A stretch of 64,000 nucleotides of DNA from Ruminococcus flavefaciens AE3010 (GCF_000526795.1 NZ_JAGT01000001.1:2958501-3022500); one strand, 5' to 3'; shown: positions 8,591 to 18,500, numbered from the stretch's first letter. Made by a program: numbers and translations. Notes: a model not told the origin generated them from the letters alone.

Positions 8591-9844
8591 TTATCCTGTA
8601 TGCTTTGTGGTATGTATATCAATCTGCTCAGATTTATTATTTTTCTGAGTTATAAACATTCCTTGCAGGATATTTGCTGCTTCTTGATCTGCTTCCTGTA
8701 CAACGTGCAGATACTTTTGTGTGGTTGAAATATCAGCATGACCAAGTCTGCTTTGCACTGCCTTAATATCTAAGCCACCAAATAAAAGAAATGTTGCAGA
8801 ACTATGCCTGAGACTATGGAATTTTTTATGAGGCAGATTGTGCTTCTTTAGAAATTTATTGAATTGTGCTCCTGCAGTATGTGGGTGCATTACTGAGCCA
8901 TCGATTTGGGTGAATAACCAACCTGCTCCATTCCACGCTGTCCCAAGGGATGTTTCTTCCAAGTGTTTCTCTGCTTGTAATAATCGTACAAGTTCAATAA
9001 CTTCTCTAGGAAGCGTAATCGTTCGTGTTTCGTAGTCTTTCGGCGGTTTTATCGCTATTGGCTGTCCTTTCAGTTTATATATGGAGCGTTCAACAGTCAT
9101 TTGACAAGTACTATAGTCAAAGTCTGAAAACTTTAAACCTGTGATCTCACCAGCTCTGCAACCACTACATACTGCAATCCATATAAGCACTTGAAACTGT
9201 AAACTTTCTTCGTCGAGACAAGAAAGCATCGTTTCCATTTCCTGTTTGTTGAATATTTCTATTTTAGGAGTTGGCACTTTGGGCAATGATAGTCTTTTAG
9301 AATCAGCGGGATTATCAGCTATTATATCAAGTTTTACAGCAGTTGCTAGTATACTTTGAAGTATCGTTAATCTGCGGCGGATTGTTGCAGGGGCTAATTT
9401 TTTATTACCGTCAATTTCACCATTTCGTTTGCGCTTCGGAACATTCTGGAGCTGATTTACGAACTCTTGAATATGAGTTGGACGAAGTTCCAAAAGCTTA
9501 AAGTGTCCTAAAGCAGGTAAGATAAAATCATTAATAGAGCGCTCGTATTCCGCGTGAATTCTTGGAGATAATGAACCTTTTTTTACTTGAAGATACGTCG
9601 GTATAAAATCACAAAGTTTCAAACATCTTTGCGAACCAGCAAGTCCTTTCTTAACCTGTTCCTCAAATTCAATTGCTATAGTTTGAACTTCTTTTATAGC
9701 TCTCTTTTCTGACATGCATTCAGGAACTTTCCATGTCATACTTTTAAACCGTTGCTTTCCATATAAATCATATCCGTCACTAACTCGAATACGGAAAGAT
9801 ATTAGACGGCCATCAATATTACGATTTTCTGTTATATTAGCCAT
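8591..9844 (-). CDS. int: Tyrosine site-specific integrase of island 1
   Basis: About 417 residues, full length for Tn916/phage-type integrases. The N-terminus is an AP2-like arm-binding region, then a SAM-like core-binding domain (about 70-150), then the catalytic domain. Visible active-site parts are the first Arg in CSGCRAGEI, the H-x-x-R-H box in [10 protein letters not shown], and the nucleophile Tyr in [12 protein letters not shown] at 9844 is preferred to the in-frame TTG six bases earlier because AAAGGAG lies 8 bases before it. It would recombine the 43-bp tRNA-Thr core. Its promoter (9907-9935) overlaps a dyad shared with the divergent XRE gene, so repression by that protein is likely. 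Confidence 0.93.
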   Translation of the reverse strand: MANITENRNIDGRLISFRIRVSDGYDLYGKQRFKSMTWKVPECMSEKRAIKEVQTIAIEFEEQVKKGLAGSQRCLKLCDFIPTYLQVKKGSLSPRIHAEYERSINDFILPALGHFKLLELRPTHIQEFVNQLQNVPKRKRNGEIDGNKKLAPATIRRRLTILQSILATAVKLDIIADNPADSKRLSLPKVPTPKIEIFNKQEMETMLSCLDEESLQFQVLIWIAVCSGCRAGEITGLKFSDFDYSTCQMTVERSIYKLKGQPIAIKPPKDYETRTITLPREVIELVRLLQAEKHLEETSLGTAWNGAGWLFTQIDGSVMHPHTAGAQFNKFLKKHNLPHKKFHSLRHSSATFLLFGGLDIKAVQSRLGHADISTTQKYLHVVQEADQEAANILQGMFITQKNNKSEQIDIHTTKHTG

Positions 9845-9906
9845 ATCCAAGCTCCTTTCAATTAATATAATATACCAGTATGTATATTTACAAATGTTTC
9901 TCTATT

Positions 9907-9935
9907 ATTATATACTATTAATGATGCTGTGTCAA
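9907..9935 (-). promoter_or_regulatory. Consensus sigma-A promoter of the integrase gene
   Basis: On the minus strand: TTGACA (9930-9935), 17-bp spacer, TATAAT (9907-9912). Both boxes match consensus exactly. Confidence 0.8.
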
Positions 9936-9950
9936 GTAGCGACATCATTA
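9919..9950. promoter_or_regulatory. Candidate operator between int and the XRE gene
   Basis: Inverted repeat TAATGATG (9919-9926) and CATCATTA (9943-9950) with a 16-bp middle. It covers the -35 box of the integrase promoter. A dimer bound here would block integrase transcription. The divergent XRE protein is the obvious candidate. Confidence 0.55.
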
Positions 9951-10004
9951 TGATAAATACTAATCTTTATGATTATGATAATATCATATACAGAGGTGAT
10001 TTAT

Positions 10005-10307
10005 ATGTCAAAAGAATTATTAATGTTGGCGGATCGGATTAAACAAATGCGAGAAGGAGCTGACTTAACTCAAGCCGAGCTTGCAAGAAAACTGGCACTT
10101 TCTCGTTCGGCAATTAACTCTTGGGAAATGGGACTATCTATTCCGACGCCACAATATATTATCGAACTTTCAAAGATATTCAATGTATCCACTGATTATA
10201 TTCTCGGTAGAAACATAACTTCTACTATTTCGGTGACAGGCCTTACTGATGAGCAGATAACTGCGGTTATGCACGTGGTTGAATGCTTCCGAGATGCTAA
10301 TAAATAA
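10005..10307 (+). CDS. XRE-family repressor, divergent from the integrase
   Basis: 100 residues. I choose ATG at 10005 because GAGGTGAT lies 7 bases upstream; the longer frame has no RBS. Residues about 8-65 form a canonical XRE helix-turn-helix (IKQMREGADLTQAELARKLA, then SRSAINSWEMG), ending with the common NVSTDYILG motif. The short tail may mediate dimerisation. Divergent placement beside int, with a dyad in the shared intergenic region, suggests it keeps the island integrated. Confidence 0.88.
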   Translation: MSKELLMLADRIKQMREGADLTQAELARKLALSRSAINSWEMGLSIPTPQYIIELSKIFNVSTDYILGRNITSTISVTGLTDEQITAVMHVVECFRDANK

Positions 10308-10516
10308 CGAAATGTATTGCTAAAAACATCTTCGAAAAAGTTTTCAACATATGAGGGAGTTTTCAACAATAAAAAATGTAAAAAAAACCTTATATATTAG
10401 CAGAGCAAAATATGAGATGCGAATCATATACTCTTAAACTTTAGGACTATATGCTCAATTTTCAATATCTGACTTAGGTATAATGCTCATATTTACTAAT
10501 ATTGGAGGTTTGGGTT

Positions 10517-10732
10517 ATGATGAGATTAATTAGAAGAAATGTTTTGGCTACAACATCCATCGACAATGATTCGACTGCTGAAAGTAGCGAAACAGTTTCT
10601 ATTGATAAGGTTAGAGAACTTCTTCAGCAAGTTAAACAGCTTAAGAAATGTAGGTTGAATTTTAGGCTCAAAAGAGATGGAAACATCGTTTTGCGAGTTG
10701 ATGATATTACGTATCAGACTATAGATGATTAA
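10517..10732 (+). CDS. Small protein of unknown function
   Basis: 71 residues from ATG 10517, placed 8 bases after GGAGG; a TTG just before the RBS is not a likely start. A TATAAT near 10480 could be its -10. The C-terminal half (KKCRLNFRLKRDGNIVLRVD) looks like a short beta-hairpin unit. Not recognised. A good RBS-like AAGGAGGG follows the stop, but the next start is lost where the hairpin element begins at 10744. Confidence 0.5.
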   Translation: MMRLIRRNVLATTSIDNDSTAESSETVSIDKVRELLQQVKQLKKCRLNFRLKRDGNIVLRVDDITYQTIDD

Positions 10733-10743
10733 GGAGGGAAGTA

Positions 10744-10832
10744 AGGGATTATTCTATCGCATGTAATAATACACAGTACTTTGCGCGCGCATAAATATTA
10801 AAATACTACGTATTCTGTGCGAGATAATCCCT
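10744..10832. repeat. 89-bp MITE-like hairpin element
   Basis: Terminal inverted repeats AGGGATTAT (10744-10752) and ATAATCCCT (10824-10832), with further imperfect pairing inward (CGCA/TGCG, AATAC/GTATT) to a GCGCGCGC centre. It is flanked by the same four bases, AGTA, at 10740-10743 and 10833-10836, as a target-site duplication would be. It separates an orphan RBS from any start codon. A structured RNA or origin hairpin is the alternative. Confidence 0.5.
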
Positions 10833-10927
10833 AGTATCCCCTTGGAAGATGGTCAAATCAATTGACCAAAAGATTGCTAGTCCTATGCACAAAGCTTACA
10901 TATGCTATTACAATCATTCTATGAAAG

Positions 10928-12755
10928 CTATTCAATAGGAAATTCCATAGCAGCTCTAAGCTTAAAAAAGCGTTTAAGTTGTGACTTGTTTTGAATAAGC
11001 TTCGGCAAAGACTCCAATATTTCATCTTCGCTTTCAGCATGGAGTAGATCGTGTACTTCTTGGCTAACGAGAACAAGATTTTTATATCTGTCTGTGCCTC
11101 CTTTGTTAATAGGAATTATATGATGGAAGTATACTTCGTCAGTGCTAAGGAATTGCTTTGTGACATAACATTTACCATGCTGCATAGCATAGATTGCTAA
11201 TCGGTTATCGTAATATTCAGTACTTGCATTAGGTATTCTTGCCTCGGCAAGATCATGAAGTACTTTCAAAGTGTTCTCACTAAACCGCAGGCTATTATGA
11301 AAAGACTTTCTGCCTTGGGATGTATACGGACAAGCATCAGAATCATGCTTAATAGGAGCACGGTAGCTAATGTATCCTATAGGGCAAATTGGAATCCCTT
11401 TGAAGAACCTTAGCATGCTACTTTCTCCATATGCTTTTGCAATGCTTGCATTACTAATCTCACCATTGCATCTCAATCCTGTAAAATACTTATTCATCAG
11501 ATTATCAATCTGAACTTGAATAGACATACAATTGCTCTGAATATCAGTTGCGATATCAAAGTAACCATGTATGCCACGTACCATGGAATTGAATATATTG
11601 ATTTGATTAGCCTGCTCCGAATCCTTGCTTCTATGTATATTATGTATTTGCTCTATCAGTTTTGCTGATATATTATGAAGTGCTTTATCAGACATATTGG
11701 ACTCAACCACATATACATCTGATTTCTTAACAGCCTTTATCTTAAACCCGAGAAATTCAGAATAATGTCTTTTAAGATTAGTTATCTTAGACTTCTGTAG
11801 GTTTACCTCTAGTTTAAGAACTTTAGCCAACCATGTTGTAACAGCTTTATAAATAGACTCAGCTTCACTGCGGCTTCTGCACAGCACCTTAAAGTCATCT
11901 GCGTAGCGAATATAACATATTCCTTTGGGAACCATTTCATGGAATTTTCGACAGGCGGAACTATCATTCGTTTCCTCATGACATTCTACAGTATCATGTG
12001 TACTGATATGCTGAGCAAACATCAGATCAAGATCGTTAAGTACGACGTTTGCAAGAAGTGGAGAAAGAATACCTCCTTGGGGAGTTCCCTTTGAAGGATG
12101 TATGACTTCACCATTTGGCAATAAGACAGGAGCTTTAAGAATTGCCTTGATAACAGACAAAAGCTTTTTATCCCTGATGCCTAACCGCCATAACTGACGT
12201 ATTAACTTCGAGTGACTGACGTTATCAAAGAATGATTTCAAATCAACATCTACTGCATACATGAGATTATCGTTCTGTATTGCGTTATAGCATTGTGCTA
12301 TAGCATGTTCAGCAGAGCGGTTAATTCTAAAGCCATAGCTGTATTCCTGAAATTTAGCTTCGCATATTGGCTCTAAGACTTGAAGAATGCATTGCTGCGC
12401 AAATCTATCGAAAATAGTTGGAATGCCTAAAGGTCGATTTGACCCATCGGGCTTAGGTATAAAACAGCGTCTGATAATTTGCGGCTTGTAAAGCATAAAT
12501 CTATTTTGAATGTACTTAACCAGTTTTTTCGGCTGGAAGACGTTTGATATATTCAATATCTAAACCGTCAATTCCACTACATATGCTGCCATCGTTGGTC
12601 TTGGTATTTCTGTAGGCTAACAAGATGTTTCTCCGGCTAGTAATGAGGCTCATAAGATCTTTAAAGACTGTGCCTCTTTTACTCCTACCATACAGATTAT
12701 CAAAAACTTCGAGCATGCCGTAGTATTCCGAATTTCTGGTTCTTTGATGCTTCAT
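10928..12755 (-). pseudogene. ltrA-like: Group II intron-type reverse transcriptase/maturase with HNH, frameshifted
   Basis: Two overlapping frames together give one protein of about 608 residues. The N-terminal part ends at IEYIKRLPAEK and the second frame resumes at KLVKYIQNRF; the junction is a run of six A near 12526-12531, where removing one A restores the frame. All RT blocks are present, including GTPQGGILSPLLANV and the catalytic YIRYADDF. The C-terminus has an HNH-like unit (CYVTKQFL, then HHIIPINKGGTDRYKNLV). Family knowledge: such proteins splice and mobilise group II introns. I cannot find a domain V after the gene, and only about 160 bp separate it from the truncated primase upstream, too short for a normal domain I. 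A ribozyme-less relic is likely; a sequencing slip at the A run is possible. Confidence 0.8.
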
Positions 12756-12918
12756 CACAGGCAACCATCGCCTTTCGTTTTGATTTTTCTCAGATTAAGA
12801 ATTATTAATCTTAAAGCTATGATTAGCGCATCAAATCGCCCCGCTCACCCTTCTATGGCCGTGAGCGGACTAAATAAATCATCCAATGGAACCACCCCCT
12901 TTACGGAAATATTTATCT

Positions 12919-13455
12919 TCAGACTATGCCGAGTATGTATTTCCGATGAAGTGCTAATATGGTTGAGCTGCACTCTGCAATCTCAGTATAATCAGAGCAT
13001 ATATAACCTGTCATCACGAAAAATCGACCGCATTCATACATCTCAACCTTTCCTCTTCGTCGGCCATACGGTGGCAGATTACCTTTGCAGATAATATGAA
13101 TTCCGTTGCCTGACTGGGATATTTCGGCATATGATTTCAGTTGATTGACGAACTCATATACAATGTTATTAGTTCCGCCGCGAAGGTAATCTTTGAGTGC
13201 CTCAGGGCATTCATCGATATCAACGCCGAAAAATGGACTTCGTTCAAACTCGAAACCGACACCATTATACTTTGAAGCTGCTTTTAAGGCGGTATCATAA
13301 TCGCTCCATGTCTGTGGATCATTTGACTTAGCATATCTTCCTGTTTTGGGGTTAATAGGTAACTTTTTGATGCCTGAATGGGTATTCACGTCAGGCTTTC
13401 CTTCCCAACATACCCAATTTGGATATTCCTTCATTTCATTTGGTATGTAATGCAT
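12919..13455 (-). pseudogene. Primase-polymerase N-terminal domain, truncated
   Basis: 178 residues starting after a strong RBS (AAAGGAGG). It matches the front of phage/plasmid-type primases: NWVCWEGKP, GVGFEFERSPFFGVDIDE (metal-binding acids), ISQSGNGIHIICKG and RFFVMTG. Family members continue for several hundred more residues into a helicase part; here the frame stops shortly after LHRKYI. No remainder of the gene is present on the far side of the reverse transcriptase. The primase was therefore broken, probably with the insertion of the retroelement, and the island has probably lost autonomous replication. It is the third gene of a minus-strand set led by the promoter at 14127-14155. Confidence 0.78.
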
Positions 13456-13467
13456 ATAAATCCTCCT

Positions 13468-13725
13468 TTATAATTTGAAGATGTTGTGGGTGGCGTATGT
13501 GTCTGAACTGATCAAAGTTGATTTGTTAAAATAATCAACAACGCTCTGTGCGTTGATCAGTATTTTTCTGCCTGCACGAACAGCTCGTACTTTACCTGTA
13601 AGGGCAAGCTGGCGTGCATGATGCTGTGCTATCCCGAATTTTGTAGCAGTCTGTCTGACAGTAAGCATTTCGGGAATATGAGCTTGTTCTAATTGGTCTT
13701 TCGGAGAATATATAGTTTTCTCCAT
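13468..13725 (-). CDS. xis-like: Excisionase-like HTH protein
   Basis: 85 residues with AAGGAGG before the start. The core (EMLTVRQTATKFGIAQHHAR, then VRAVRAGRKILINAQSVVDYF) is the winged-helix fold of the MerR/excisionase family found in Tn916-type elements. It lies 12 bp upstream of the primase fragment and is expressed from the switch promoter, so induction would raise both. Role in excision is inferred. Confidence 0.75.
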   Translation of the reverse strand: MEKTIYSPKDQLEQAHIPEMLTVRQTATKFGIAQHHARQLALTGKVRAVRAGRKILINAQSVVDYFNKSTLISSDTYATHNIFKL

Positions 13726-13821
13726 CCTTCATCCCTCCTTGTGCTTGTACTAAGTATAAAGTCTATTGGCTTTAGATTATACTTAATTATACCTGACCAT
13801 ATCCCGTGGTCAGGTTTTTTA

Positions 13822-13998
13822 TTAATTGGAGCCGGATAGTACATCAATGATGTGTAAAATCCGTTGCTTCTCGGCTAAGGGCAATTCAACGCGAAGCATT
13901 CGAGTGAGGCTTGATTCTGATTTTTCTAATGCAGTGGCAATCTGCCACAGAAAAATGCCGTGTTCTTTAGCGTAATCGCGAATTTCTTTATTAGCCAT
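13822..13998 (-). CDS. Small HTH-like phage/ICE protein
   Basis: 58 residues from ATG 13998, placed 8 bases after AAAGGAAG. The sequence (IRDYAKEHGIFLWQIATALE, then KSESSLTRMLRVELP) is typical of short helix-turn-helix proteins that follow repressor genes in Firmicutes elements. First gene of the early minus-strand transcript. Confidence 0.65.
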   Translation of the reverse strand: MANKEIRDYAKEHGIFLWQIATALEKSESSLTRMLRVELPLAEKQRILHIIDVLSGSN

Positions 13999-14029
13999 TG
14001 TTTTCACTTCCTTTCAATTTATTAAGGGC

Positions 14030-14058
14030 TTGACAAATTGCGGCGCTTGTGGTATAAT
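14030..14058 (+). promoter_or_regulatory. Consensus extended -10 promoter for the XRE regulator
   Basis: TTGACA (14030-14035), 17-bp spacer, TATAAT (14053-14058), with TGG directly before the -10 box. It reads toward the regulator at 14211, leaving a leader of about 145 bases that crosses the operator dyads. Confidence 0.85.
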
Positions 14059-14063
14059 GGCAG

Positions 14064-14141
14064 TGATGATGACGATCGGTATCATAGCTTAATATCACAT
14101 TACCGATCGGATTCGCCGGTGAGATTAGTATATCATCATCA
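14064..14141. promoter_or_regulatory. Nested operator dyads between two opposing promoters
   Basis: Inner inverted repeat CGATCGGTA (14073-14081) and TACCGATCG (14101-14109). Outer inverted repeat TGATGATGA (14064-14072) and TCATCATCA (14133-14141), the latter lying in the spacer of the minus promoter. The arrangement suggests cooperative binding by the XRE protein. Confidence 0.65.
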
Positions 14142-14155
14142 TTTCACCCTGTCAA
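14127..14155 (-). promoter_or_regulatory. Promoter of the excisionase/primase transcript
   Basis: On the minus strand: TTGACA (14150-14155), 17-bp spacer, TATACT (14127-14132), with TGA before the -10 box. It faces the plus promoter at 14030-14058. Confidence 0.75.
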
Positions 14156-14210
14156 TAGGTTACACCAAATCTACGCAAATCCGTTATTTAATTGAAAGGA
14201 AAGATTTCAG

Positions 14211-14981
14211 ATGGATAGCTTTAGTGAAAAAATCAGAGGTTTACGGAAGGAAAGAAATAAAACGCAGCGTGAAGTTGCGGAAGCAATTGGAACAGATCAG
14301 CAGACTTTGAGGCGTTATGAACATGGAGATAGGCGACCGGATATAGAGATACTCTCAAGGCTAGCTAATTATTTTAACGTTTCTACTGATTATTTACTCG
14401 GTCTGACTGACTATAACACATTAAGCATTGAAGAACGAAACGCTTGTGAATATATCGGTTTAAGTAAAGAAACCATACAAGCACTTCTGTTCTGGTCGAA
14501 AAGTGACGAATTAAAAGCTATGAAAGATGTTGTATCCGAAATAATAAAAAGAATTACTCCCGATTTTATAGAGGCTTTTTTTGATTATCGCAGTGATGAA
14601 TATGAAAAAGAACGTATAAGTTATAAATTATTAGAGATCTATTGCAAAGAAAATAAACTTAAAAATATTTCATCAATTTATAATCTATCACCTCAAGATA
14701 GATTCACATTAGAAAAGATCGTAAATGAAGCTCTTGATAATTATGGAATCGATTCAGCTCAAAGTAGCTTTAAGTTTGATAAAATGCTAAAGGAACTGAT
14801 TTTTAATATGCCACTCGATAATTCCTATTTAGAAGATAGAAAAAATTTTTCTGATGAAGATATCATGATTGCATATAATATAATTACTACAAAACATGAT
14901 TATAAAAAAGAATTTGAAGATATTACGGCTGGTAGAGTTAATAAAAATAATAAACCTTTCATTAGTAAAAAACTGTTTTAG
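14211..14981 (+). CDS. XRE-family regulator, candidate master repressor of island 1
   Basis: 256 residues; RBS GAAAGGA about 8 bases before the ATG. HTH domain about 5-62 (KIRGLRKERNKTQREVAEAI, ending in the NVSTDYLLGL motif), then a long AT-rich C-terminal region of about 190 residues with no recognised fold. Expressed from the perfect promoter at 14030. Opposed to the excisionase transcript with dyads in between, it occupies the place of a lambda-type repressor. It lies just upstream of the tracrRNA/cas9 locus but a terminator separates them. Confidence 0.82.
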   Translation: MDSFSEKIRGLRKERNKTQREVAEAIGTDQQTLRRYEHGDRRPDIEILSRLANYFNVSTDYLLGLTDYNTLSIEERNACEYIGLSKETIQALLFWSKSDELKAMKDVVSEIIKRITPDFIEAFFDYRSDEYEKERISYKLLEIYCKENKLKNISSIYNLSPQDRFTLEKIVNEALDNYGIDSAQSSFKFDKMLKELIFNMPLDNSYLEDRKNFSDEDIMIAYNIITTKHDYKKEFEDITAGRVNKNNKPFISKKLF

Positions 14982-15076
14982 TGAGTCTATTCACCTATAC
15001 TCTTTTTTTGAGATAATAAAGATATAGATTTCTTGGCTTTAATGGTCATATAAAATGATTACCTTAGTATGCATAA

Positions 15077-15116
15077 AAAACCGCAAGAGGCATTATTAAT
15101 TACCTCTTGCGGTTTT
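15077..15116 (+). terminator. Intrinsic terminator after the XRE regulator
   Basis: 14-bp perfect stem (15077-15090 and 15103-15116) of GC-rich core with A/T flanks, so it works in both directions. It isolates the CRISPR locus from the regulatory module. Confidence 0.85.
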
Positions 15117-15299
15117 CTTAGCTTAATTTATATTACCAACTGTGTGAGAGTGCTTAACGATATAATACCAGTCTTTATTCGAATGGTGGCTCAGATTTTA
15201 TTAGTACATTTTAATGTTTGTTCGCGAACCAGTTTATAGGCTCGATAAAAGCAATGCAACAAATATTAACATTATTGTAATGAATTTAGATAGAAATTG

Positions 15300-15329
15300 T
15301 GCTATAATTAGAAAAATATATGTTATAAT
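15300..15329 (+). promoter_or_regulatory. Possible cas9 promoters (two extended -10 boxes)
   Basis: TGCTATAAT (15300-15308) and TGTTATAAT (15321-15329) read toward cas9; neither has a convincing -35 box. A transcript from either would carry a leader complementary to the whole tracrRNA. The rest of 15120-15345 is AT-rich with one perfect palindrome (GTTCGCGAAC, about 15221) and no gene. Confidence 0.4.
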
Positions 15330-15345
15330 TCTACTAACGTATATA

Positions 15346-15470
15346 AAACAAAAATCCTTGCTCATAAGCAAGGATTGAAGCACAACACTTGTGCGAACGG
15401 TAAAACCGAACGATTTGAAAAAATTTTTATTTGAACTCGTAGTGTAATTTTATAGGGTAGTAATTCCTAT
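15346..15470 (-). ncRNA. tracrRNA of the type II-A locus
   Basis: Transcribed opposite to cas9. 25 bases (15439-15463) are identical to the internal part of the CRISPR repeat, so the minus-strand RNA pairs with crRNA. The pairing continues after a bulge (GAGT in the tracrRNA against GA in the repeat) into TCAAAT against GTTTGA, the same layout as in S. pyogenes. Downstream are a nexus-like hairpin (CGG/CCG, 15398-15408), a stem GCACAA/TTGTGC (15380-15394) and a terminator stem AATCCTTGC/GCAAGGATT (15353-15376) followed by TTTTTGTTTT. The 5' end is placed from the promoter at 15477-15505. Confidence 0.9.
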
Positions 15471-15476
15471 ATTTTT

Positions 15477-15505
15477 ATATTACCATAAAAAAGGAGGTTT
15501 GTCAA
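15477..15505 (-). promoter_or_regulatory. tracrRNA promoter overlapping the cas9 RBS
   Basis: On the minus strand: TTGACA (15500-15505), 17-bp spacer, TAATAT (15477-15482). The -35 box directly abuts the cas9 GTG start at 15506 and the spacer covers the cas9 Shine-Dalgarno, so tracrRNA initiation and cas9 translation signals share the same bases. Confidence 0.75.
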
Positions 15506-18500
15506 GTGGCAAATGATAAAACATATTTAGGACTGGATATAGGTACAGATTCAGTAGGCTGGGCAGTAACAGATGGAGAATACAAGCTAAAAAAATTCAG
15601 GAATAACCTTATGTGGGGAGTACATCTCTTTGATGAAGCGCAGCAATCAGCTGAAAGAAGGTCATTCAGAACGGCTCGCCGCAGACTTGACAGACGTCAG
15701 CAGCGCATAAAGCTTCTACAGGACTTTTTTGCGGCTGAAATACTGAAAAAAGATGAGAAATTCTTCCATAGATTGAAGGAAAGCTCCTTACTTCCTGAGG
15801 ACTCGGAGAACAGAAAGAAAAATACATTTTTTGATGATAAAAACTATGGTGATAAAGAATACTATAAGGAATACCCAACAATTCACCATCTTATCTGCGA
15901 ACTGATGGATAGCAATGAACCACATGATGTAAGGCTGGTTTATTACGCCTGCGCTTATTTGCTTGCTCATAGAGGCCATTTTCTTTTTAATGTAAACAAA
16001 GATAAAATTGATCGGATTACTGAATTCAAGCCGATATATACTAATTTTTATAACGCTTTAATCGATATTGTAGAGACTGCTCCTTTCGATGAAAATGCAG
16101 ACGGCATGGCTGAAATATTAAAAAAGCATATTTCAGTAACTAACAAAGACAAAGAACTTAAAGAACTGCTTTTTGGTGGAAAGGTTCCTAAAGCAGAAGA
16201 CGAATCTAATATTGTAATTAAATATGATCAACTGACAAAGATAATAAGTGGTGGTACCGTTAAGATGTCGGATTTGTTCTGCAATGAGGACTACAAGGAG
16301 CTTGAAAAGAACTCTGTATGTGTTAAAAATGCCGATTTTTCCGATACTCTTGATATGCTCACAGGACAGGTAGATGAGCTGCATTTATGCCTTATTGCGA
16401 GTATAAAGGCAATGTATGACTGGTCACTGTTAGTTGAGATCCTCGCTGGAAATAAGATGATTTCAATATCAAAAGTTGAGATTTTTGATAGGCACAAATC
16501 AGACCTGCAGGAGCTAAAATACTTTGTCCGCACTTATCTTACAAAAAAAGAATATGATGCGATATTCCGTGAAATATCCGATAAATCAAATTATGTGAGC
16601 TATGTCTATAATGCTCCATCGGAAAATGAAAGAAACAAGTATAAGAAATGCTCACAGGAGGATTTTTGCAAGTTCTTGAAAACATATCTTGAAAGTATAA
16701 AGCCTGTATATGAAGATAATGAACGCTTTGAAGAGTTACTGAAAAAGTGTCAAAACGGAGAATTATGTCCTAAACAGGTCACTACCGATAACCGTGTTAT
16801 TCCATATCAACTATATTACGCAGAACTAAAAAAAATTTTAGATAATGCTTGCAATTACTTGCCGTTTCTCAATGAAAAGGACGAATACGGTACTGTTGCT
16901 GATAAGATACTAAGTATAATGGAGTTTAGAATTCCATACTATACAGGACCATTAGTAGTAAGTGACAAAAGCAAAAATGCATGGATAGTGCGTAAGGCTG
17001 AAGGAAAGATATATCCATGGAATTTTAAGCAAATAATAGATGAAGATGCCTCTGAAAACGAATTTATACGTCGTATGACCTGTAAATGCACATATCTCGC
17101 GGGAGAAGAAGTGCTACCGAAGTATTCATTGCTTTACAGTAAATACACAGTTCTGAACGAGATAAATAACATCAAAGTCAATGGAGTGCCTATAACGGTT
17201 GAACAGAAACAGAAGCTGTATCAAGATATGTTTGTTTCTTCAAATAGGAAACTAACTAAAAAGCGTATAGCTGAATACTTCAAGTCTATTGGTGTATACA
17301 AAGGTGAAATTGAAATAAGCGGTGTTGATGATAATATTAAATCATCGTTGAAGTCCTATCATGATTTCAAACAGCTATTAGAGAATGGTGTGCTCAGTGA
17401 AAACGATGTTGAAAGAATTATTGAACGCATAACTGTTACAACAGATACAAAACGTTTGAAAAACTGGCTTGAAGAGAACTTCAAACATATTTCCAATGAA
17501 GATATAAAGTATATTTCAAAGTTGAAATATAAAGACTACGGCAGACTTTCGAGACGTTTTCTTGAAGAAATACTGCCAATTGATGATAAAACAGCAGAAG
17601 TACTCGACGAGAAGAATATAATATCTATGCTTTGGGAGTCAAACAATAATCTTATGGAACTATTAAGTTCCAATTATGGCTATTCTAAGGCAGTTGAAGT
17701 ATCTAATAAGTATTATTATGCTTTACCTGAGAATCAAAAAAGCATAAGTGAACAGCTAAAGGATATGTATATCCCCACCGCGGTAAGACGTTCTGTTACA
17801 CGAACTATCGATATTGTCAAAGAACTGAAAACAATACTAAAAAAAGCTCCAGACAAGATATTCATCGAAATGGCAAGGGGAGAGGGAGAAACACCCAAAG
17901 GAAAGCGTGCTCAGTCGCGCCGTGATCTTATATCCCAAATTCTTGATGATGCAGATGCGGATAATATTCCTGAGCTAAAAAATAAGCTTGACAGTATAGA
18001 TGATGGAAAGCTTCGCAGTGAAAAGTATTATCTGTATTTTATGCAGCTGGGTAAGTGTGCATATACTGGAAAAGCTATTAGTTTTGAAGATCTTGAAGAT
18101 AACCATAAATGGAATATCGACCATATTTGGCCCCAGGCTAAAATAAAGGACGACAGCCTCGATAACAAAGTGCTTGTTGACACAAATACTAATGGCGCTA
18201 AAGGTGATAGCTATCCTATCAGCTCGGATATCCGTGAGAAAATGCAGGGATTCTGGCATAGCCTGCACAAAAAGGGGCTTATGAGCGAAAAGAAGTTTTC
18301 TCGCCTTATCCGAAACACCCCGTTTTCAGAAGAAGAACTATCGGGTTTTATTGCTAGACAGCTAGTAGAAACAAGACAGTCCACTAAAGCCGTTGCCACA
18401 TTACTGAAGGAGCTTTTCCCTGATACAGATATCGTATATGTTAAAGCAGGACTTGTTTCTGAATTCAGACATGAAATGGATATGCTGAAATGCCGCGAAA

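Noticed and set aside
12526..12531. Programmed -1 ribosomal frameshift in the reverse transcriptase
   Set aside because: The needed shift is +1 relative to the upstream frame, not the -1 expected at an A-rich slippery site, and no downstream pseudoknot is evident. Mutation or sequencing error is simpler.
12744..13094. A plus-strand 116-codon frame between the reverse transcriptase and primase
   Set aside because: Overlaps the primase coding strand and has no RBS or recognisable domain.
15431..15465. An isolated CRISPR repeat upstream of cas9
   Set aside because: The match is the anti-repeat of the tracrRNA: it is internal to a hairpin-rich RNA gene with its own promoter and terminator on the opposite strand, and the repeat ends do not match.
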